NCBI RefSeq assembly: GCF_030145145.1
Contig: NZ_JAQYWD010000004.1
Span: 52,622 to 116,621 of the forward strand
Length of the DNA: 64,000 nucleotides
Direction: 5' to 3'
Source of the DNA: Desulfobacula sp.
GTDB taxonomy: Bacteria; Desulfobacterota; Desulfobacteria; Desulfobacterales; Desulfobacteraceae
Both the position numbers and the translations under genes were made by a program. The notes under the pieces are model-generated. The model worked only from the letters and a program-made list of their open reading frames with translations. It did not search any database and was not told the origin of the DNA. This document shows positions 61,278-64,000 of the stretch, piece after piece; the first letter of the stretch is position 1; each line of letters begins with the position of its first letter.

Positions 61278-61682
61278 ATGAAAGAAATTGACGCGTTTAT
61301 TGACAACTGGACTGAAACCGACTCGAAAACAAAACAGGCCTTCACCGAACTGTATGACCACTTGAAAACCCTGTCAGATACCACCTTTACATTCAATGCC
61401 CGGCCCAAGGTCAGCTATTCCCTGCGTCCCCGGCACACAAACCAGCAGAACCGCACCCTGTTTGCCATGGTGGATGTCATTGATGATGATCCCAATGACA
61501 GGTGGCTGTCGGTCTGCTTTTACGGTGAAATGATCACCGACCCGGATGAAACCGGTGACCTCATCCCCGAAGGCCTTTTGGGGGAAGACGGCTACTGTTT
61601 TGACCTGTATGCGTATGACCCGGATGACATCAATTACCTGAAACAGCGGCTGTCCCAGGCCCATGAAACGGCTAAACAATAA
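61278..61682 (+). CDS. Hypothetical protein, 134 residues
   Basis: Not recognised. It has an N-terminal helical part ('KQAFTELYDHLKTL') and a beta-rich, acidic remainder ('NRTLFAMVDVIDDDPNDRWL', 'LSVCFYGEMITDPDETGDLI'). No signal or membrane segment. It fits tightly between moaB (4-base gap) and the sulfurylase fusion (18 bases), so it is probably in the same transcript. It is somewhat like uncharacterised DUF5655-type proteins, but that is a guess. Confidence 0.7.
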   Translation: MKEIDAFIDNWTETDSKTKQAFTELYDHLKTLSDTTFTFNARPKVSYSLRPRHTNQQNRTLFAMVDVIDDDPNDRWLSVCFYGEMITDPDETGDLIPEGLLGEDGYCFDLYAYDPDDINYLKQRLSQAHETAKQ

Positions 61683-61700
61683 AAGGGCATAACAAATACA

Positions 61701-63392
61701 ATGAATCCTGATCCCCTGATCAACCTGCTGGTATCTGAAGAACAGCAGCCTGTTCTCAAACAATTGTCCGGGGCCATGCCGGATATCATTTTAAATGACC
61801 GGCAGATCTGTGATTTTGAATTGCTGGCCACGGGGGTGTTCTCCCCCTTAAACGGATTCATGAAACACATTGATTATGAATCCGTCCTGGACCGCATGCG
61901 CCTGGAATCCGGAGACCTCTGGCCCGTCCCCATCTGCCTGGATATCCCGGAAAGCCTTGCCGCGCCCCTTGAAACCGGTCAATCTGTGGCGTTAAGAGAC
62001 CCGGAAGGGTTCCTTCTCGGGACCATGACCATCGAAGACATATGGCCTGTGGAGCTGGAAAAGGAAGCCCTGGCCATCTATGGCACCCGGGACATCACCC
62101 ACCCTGGTGTGGACTACCTGTACAATAAATCCGGCAAAACCTATATCGGCGGTGAAATCCAGGCCCTGAACCTCCCCATCCATTCGGATTTTAAACAGAT
62201 CCGGAACACCCCGGCGGAAGTACGAAAGATCTTTTCAAAACTCGGCTGGAACCGCATCGTGGGGTTCCAGACCCGGCAGCCCATCCACCGGCCCCAGTTT
62301 GAAATGACCATCCAGGCCATGCAGGAAGCCCGGGCCAATCTCCTCCTGCTGCCCATTGCCGGTGTCACCAAACCCGGCGACTTTGATCATTTCACCCGAA
62401 TGCGCTGCTACCAGAAAGTTGCGGCCCACTATCCCCCGGATTCCTATGTCTTAAACCTGCTGCCCCTGGCCATGAGAATGGCAGGCCCCAGGGAAGCCAT
62501 TCTCCACATGATCATCGGGAAAAACTTTGGCTGCACCCATTTTATCATCGGCCATGACCATGCCTCCCCGGGCAATGATAGCACCAACACCCCGTTTTAC
62601 CAATACGACGATGCCACCGAGGTTGCCCGGAAAGCCACCAAGGAACTGGGCGTTGAAACCGTCACCTTTGAAGAAATGGTCTACCTGCCCTTTGAAGATG
62701 AATATAAAATTGCCGGCCAGGTCCCGGAGAAGATCGACACCATTTCCTTTAACGGAACCGACATCCAGAAACGAATCCGGACCGGCAAACGGGTGCCGGA
62801 CTGGGCCACCTTCCCGGAAGTGATCCAGGAACTGCAAAAATCCTATCCCCCCCCAATCAAGCAGGGACTGACCGTTTTTTGCACCGGCCTATCCGGGGCG
62901 GGCAAATCCACCATTGCCAAAATCCTCTATGCCAGATTTCTTGAAATCGGCACCCGGCCAGTTACCCTTCTGGACGGGGATATTGTCCGGAGAAACCTGT
63001 CGTCTGAACTCAATTTTTCCAAAGAACACCGGGATATCAATGTTAAACGCATCGGGTTTGTGGCAGCAGAGATCACCAAAAACCGGGGCATTGCCATCTG
63101 CGCCCCCATTGCCCCCTATGAGAAAACAAGGGCCCAGATAAGAGAATCTATCGAAGCCCATGGCGGGTTCTTTGAAGTCCACGTGTCCACCCCCATCACG
63201 GAATGTGAAAAAAGAGACCGCAAAGGCATGTATGCCAAAGCAAGGGCCGGTCTGTTAAAAGGCTTTACCGGTGTGGACGACCCATACGAAGATCCGTCCA
63301 ACCCGGAACTTAGAATCGATACATCAGGCCTGACACCGGATGAAGCAGCGCAACAAGTCCTGATCTACATCAGCCGGAAAGGATTTATCTAA
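61701..63392 (+). CDS. Fused ATP sulfurylase / APS kinase with altered sulfurylase motifs
   Basis: 563 residues. Residues 1-385 are an ATP sulfurylase fold and residues 388-560 an APS kinase (Walker A 'GLSGAGKST' 396-404, 'LLDGDIVRRNLS', 'KEHRDINVKRIGFVA'). In the sulfurylase part the ATP site reads 'QTRQPIHRPQ' (190-199) where Q-T-R-N-P-x-H-R-A-H is usual, and 'GHDHASPG' (284-291) where GRDHAGPG is usual. So Asn, the second His and Arg are changed, and activity is doubtful. The kinase loop 'IAPYEKTR' also differs from SPFRADR. It would make PAPS or act on APS from a separate Sat; the true substrate flow cannot be told from here. Confidence 0.88.
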   Translation: MNPDPLINLLVSEEQQPVLKQLSGAMPDIILNDRQICDFELLATGVFSPLNGFMKHIDYESVLDRMRLESGDLWPVPICLDIPESLAAPLETGQSVALRDPEGFLLGTMTIEDIWPVELEKEALAIYGTRDITHPGVDYLYNKSGKTYIGGEIQALNLPIHSDFKQIRNTPAEVRKIFSKLGWNRIVGFQTRQPIHRPQFEMTIQAMQEARANLLLLPIAGVTKPGDFDHFTRMRCYQKVAAHYPPDSYVLNLLPLAMRMAGPREAILHMIIGKNFGCTHFIIGHDHASPGNDSTNTPFYQYDDATEVARKATKELGVETVTFEEMVYLPFEDEYKIAGQVPEKIDTISFNGTDIQKRIRTGKRVPDWATFPEVIQELQKSYPPPIKQGLTVFCTGLSGAGKSTIAKILYARFLEIGTRPVTLLDGDIVRRNLSSELNFSKEHRDINVKRIGFVAAEITKNRGIAICAPIAPYEKTRAQIRESIEAHGGFFEVHVSTPITECEKRDRKGMYAKARAGLLKGFTGVDDPYEDPSNPELRIDTSGLTPDEAAQQVLIYISRKGFI

Positions 63393-63419
63393 AAGGGAAA
63401 AACAAACAACAATAAAAAA

Positions 63420-63956
63420 TCAATCCATAACATGCTGCTCTGCAAACTGGGCCAGGACTTCGTGAATTCTCTGGGGAGGTGAGATGGTAAAATAATTTTC
63501 AGCAACCACATGGCCGATCTCATGGGCAACCACCCTCAGCCGGGCATTATCGGCCGAGTAGAAGACCCTGTTCCTGGACGGGGAATAAAAGGCAATATAA
63601 TCCACATCAACATTGTAAAGCCTGCGGAAATCTTGATGGACTGCTCGTTCATCCGGATGAATCATGATGGAGAACGTCAGTTGGGGCAGGGACATGTCCA
63701 GGGCGGTCATCACCTTTTCCACAATAAAATTAATCTTTGTGATCACTTCATCCTCCAGGGTATCTCCCCTGTTCGTTTGAATTCTTGACCTGAGCCGCCC
63801 CATGTATAATTCATTGTTGAATGCCCTTAAATCATCTTTGTGAGAATAGGTGATGGTGGCATGTCTTGACACAAGGTCCTTTGCAACGGCATTCCCCGTG
63901 AAAAAAAACATCATTCCTGTTAAAAGGATTATATAGAGATCCTTTACACCATTCAT
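63420..63956 (-). CDS. Secreted HExxH protein, peptidase-like
   Basis: 178 residues from the ATG at 63956 (AGGAAG nine bases upstream). Residues 6-26 are a signal peptide ending 'GNAVAKD'. The zinc motif 'VVAHEIGHVV' and a following 'HEVLAQFAEQH' (possible third ligand Glu) suit a gluzincin-type metallopeptidase. The middle is strand-rich with 'IMIHPDERAVHQDF' and 'VDYIAFYSPSRNRVFY'. The substrate is unknown. It is convergent with the sulfurylase gene. Confidence 0.75.
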   Translation of the reverse strand: MNGVKDLYIILLTGMMFFFTGNAVAKDLVSRHATITYSHKDDLRAFNNELYMGRLRSRIQTNRGDTLEDEVITKINFIVEKVMTALDMSLPQLTFSIMIHPDERAVHQDFRRLYNVDVDYIAFYSPSRNRVFYSADNARLRVVAHEIGHVVAENYFTISPPQRIHEVLAQFAEQHVMD

Positions 63957-64000
63957 CAAACAGTCTTCCTAGAGCTTTTCCCTGGGAAAGGTATAGTCAT
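63955..64000 (-). CDS. Possible 3' end of an upstream gene
   Basis: Reading leftward from the edge, an open frame ends in TGA at 63955-63957, overlapping the ATG of the HExxH gene (TGATG). The overlap is typical of operon neighbours. Only 14 codons are visible, so no identity can be given. Confidence 0.3.

Noticed and set aside
1..64000. CRISPR arrays, prophage, integrons, rRNA or tRNA genes
   Set aside because: No regularly spaced repeats, integrase, structural phage genes or RNA gene patterns were seen on either strand.

Overview
The window reads as chromosomal DNA of a Gram-negative, motile, strictly anaerobic sulfate-reducer-like deltaproteobacterium (Desulfobacterota, most like Desulfobacteraceae). 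This is inference: there is no rRNA here. It rests on the flagellar gene order, two receiver/sigma-54 type activators, a tungstate ABC transporter beside molybdopterin genes, a Met8-type siroheme gene beside hemA and a cytochrome c assembly gene, and a fused ATP sulfurylase/APS kinase. Coding density is high. I saw no tRNA, rRNA, CRISPR array or intact transposase.

Region 1 (1-19.7 kb, all minus strand) is a motility block. From right to left it holds an HD-GYP response regulator, a PilZ protein, CheX, a CheY-like receiver, a receiver-less sigma-54 activator, a large TPR protein, a receiver-containing sigma-54 activator, then flgB-flgC-fliE-fliF-fliG-fliH-fliI-fliJ-motE-like, then fliK-flgD-flgE (flgE leaves the left edge). 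Three -24/-12 sites, before the TPR gene, flgB and fliK, fit a two-step sigma-54 cascade.

Region 2 (19.9-33.9 kb) is mixed metabolism: Lrp/AsnC regulator, LysA-like decarboxylase and cutA; a CoA-transferase/GNAT fusion convergent with an acyl-CoA synthetase; tRNA-modification genes (two Dus enzymes, QueF); a universal stress protein; a hydrolase/MFS pair; a DUF1848 protein and two orphan proteins.

Region 3 (33.9-51.6 kb) holds an operon hisI-hisG-aminotransferase-engB-era-HNH, a PAS-GAF histidine kinase with a cysteine cluster, PBP1A, a radical SAM protein, and dksA followed by a single gene that fuses a PHP phosphoesterase (RNase AM/YciV type) to RNase III. Next come hemA-ccsA-met8, an amidohydrolase, and an RsbU/RsbW-like phosphatase/kinase pair.

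Region 4 (51.8-64 kb) holds tupABC, an orphan GNAT-fold protein resembling acyl-amino-acid/AHL synthases, mltA, rmuC, moaC, a MoaE-like gene, mobA, pyrR, moaB, the ATP sulfurylase/APS kinase fusion with altered active-site motifs, and a periplasmic HExxH protein.

The larger gaps (32.6-33.15, 38.15-38.64, 55.4-56.0 and 59.85-60.23 kb) hold dispersed inverted repeats. The main family has arms GGGTCAGGCTTT/AAAGCCTGACCC, often inside a second pair CAACTTTCGG/CCGAAAGTTG. The most unusual gene product is the PHP-RNase III fusion.
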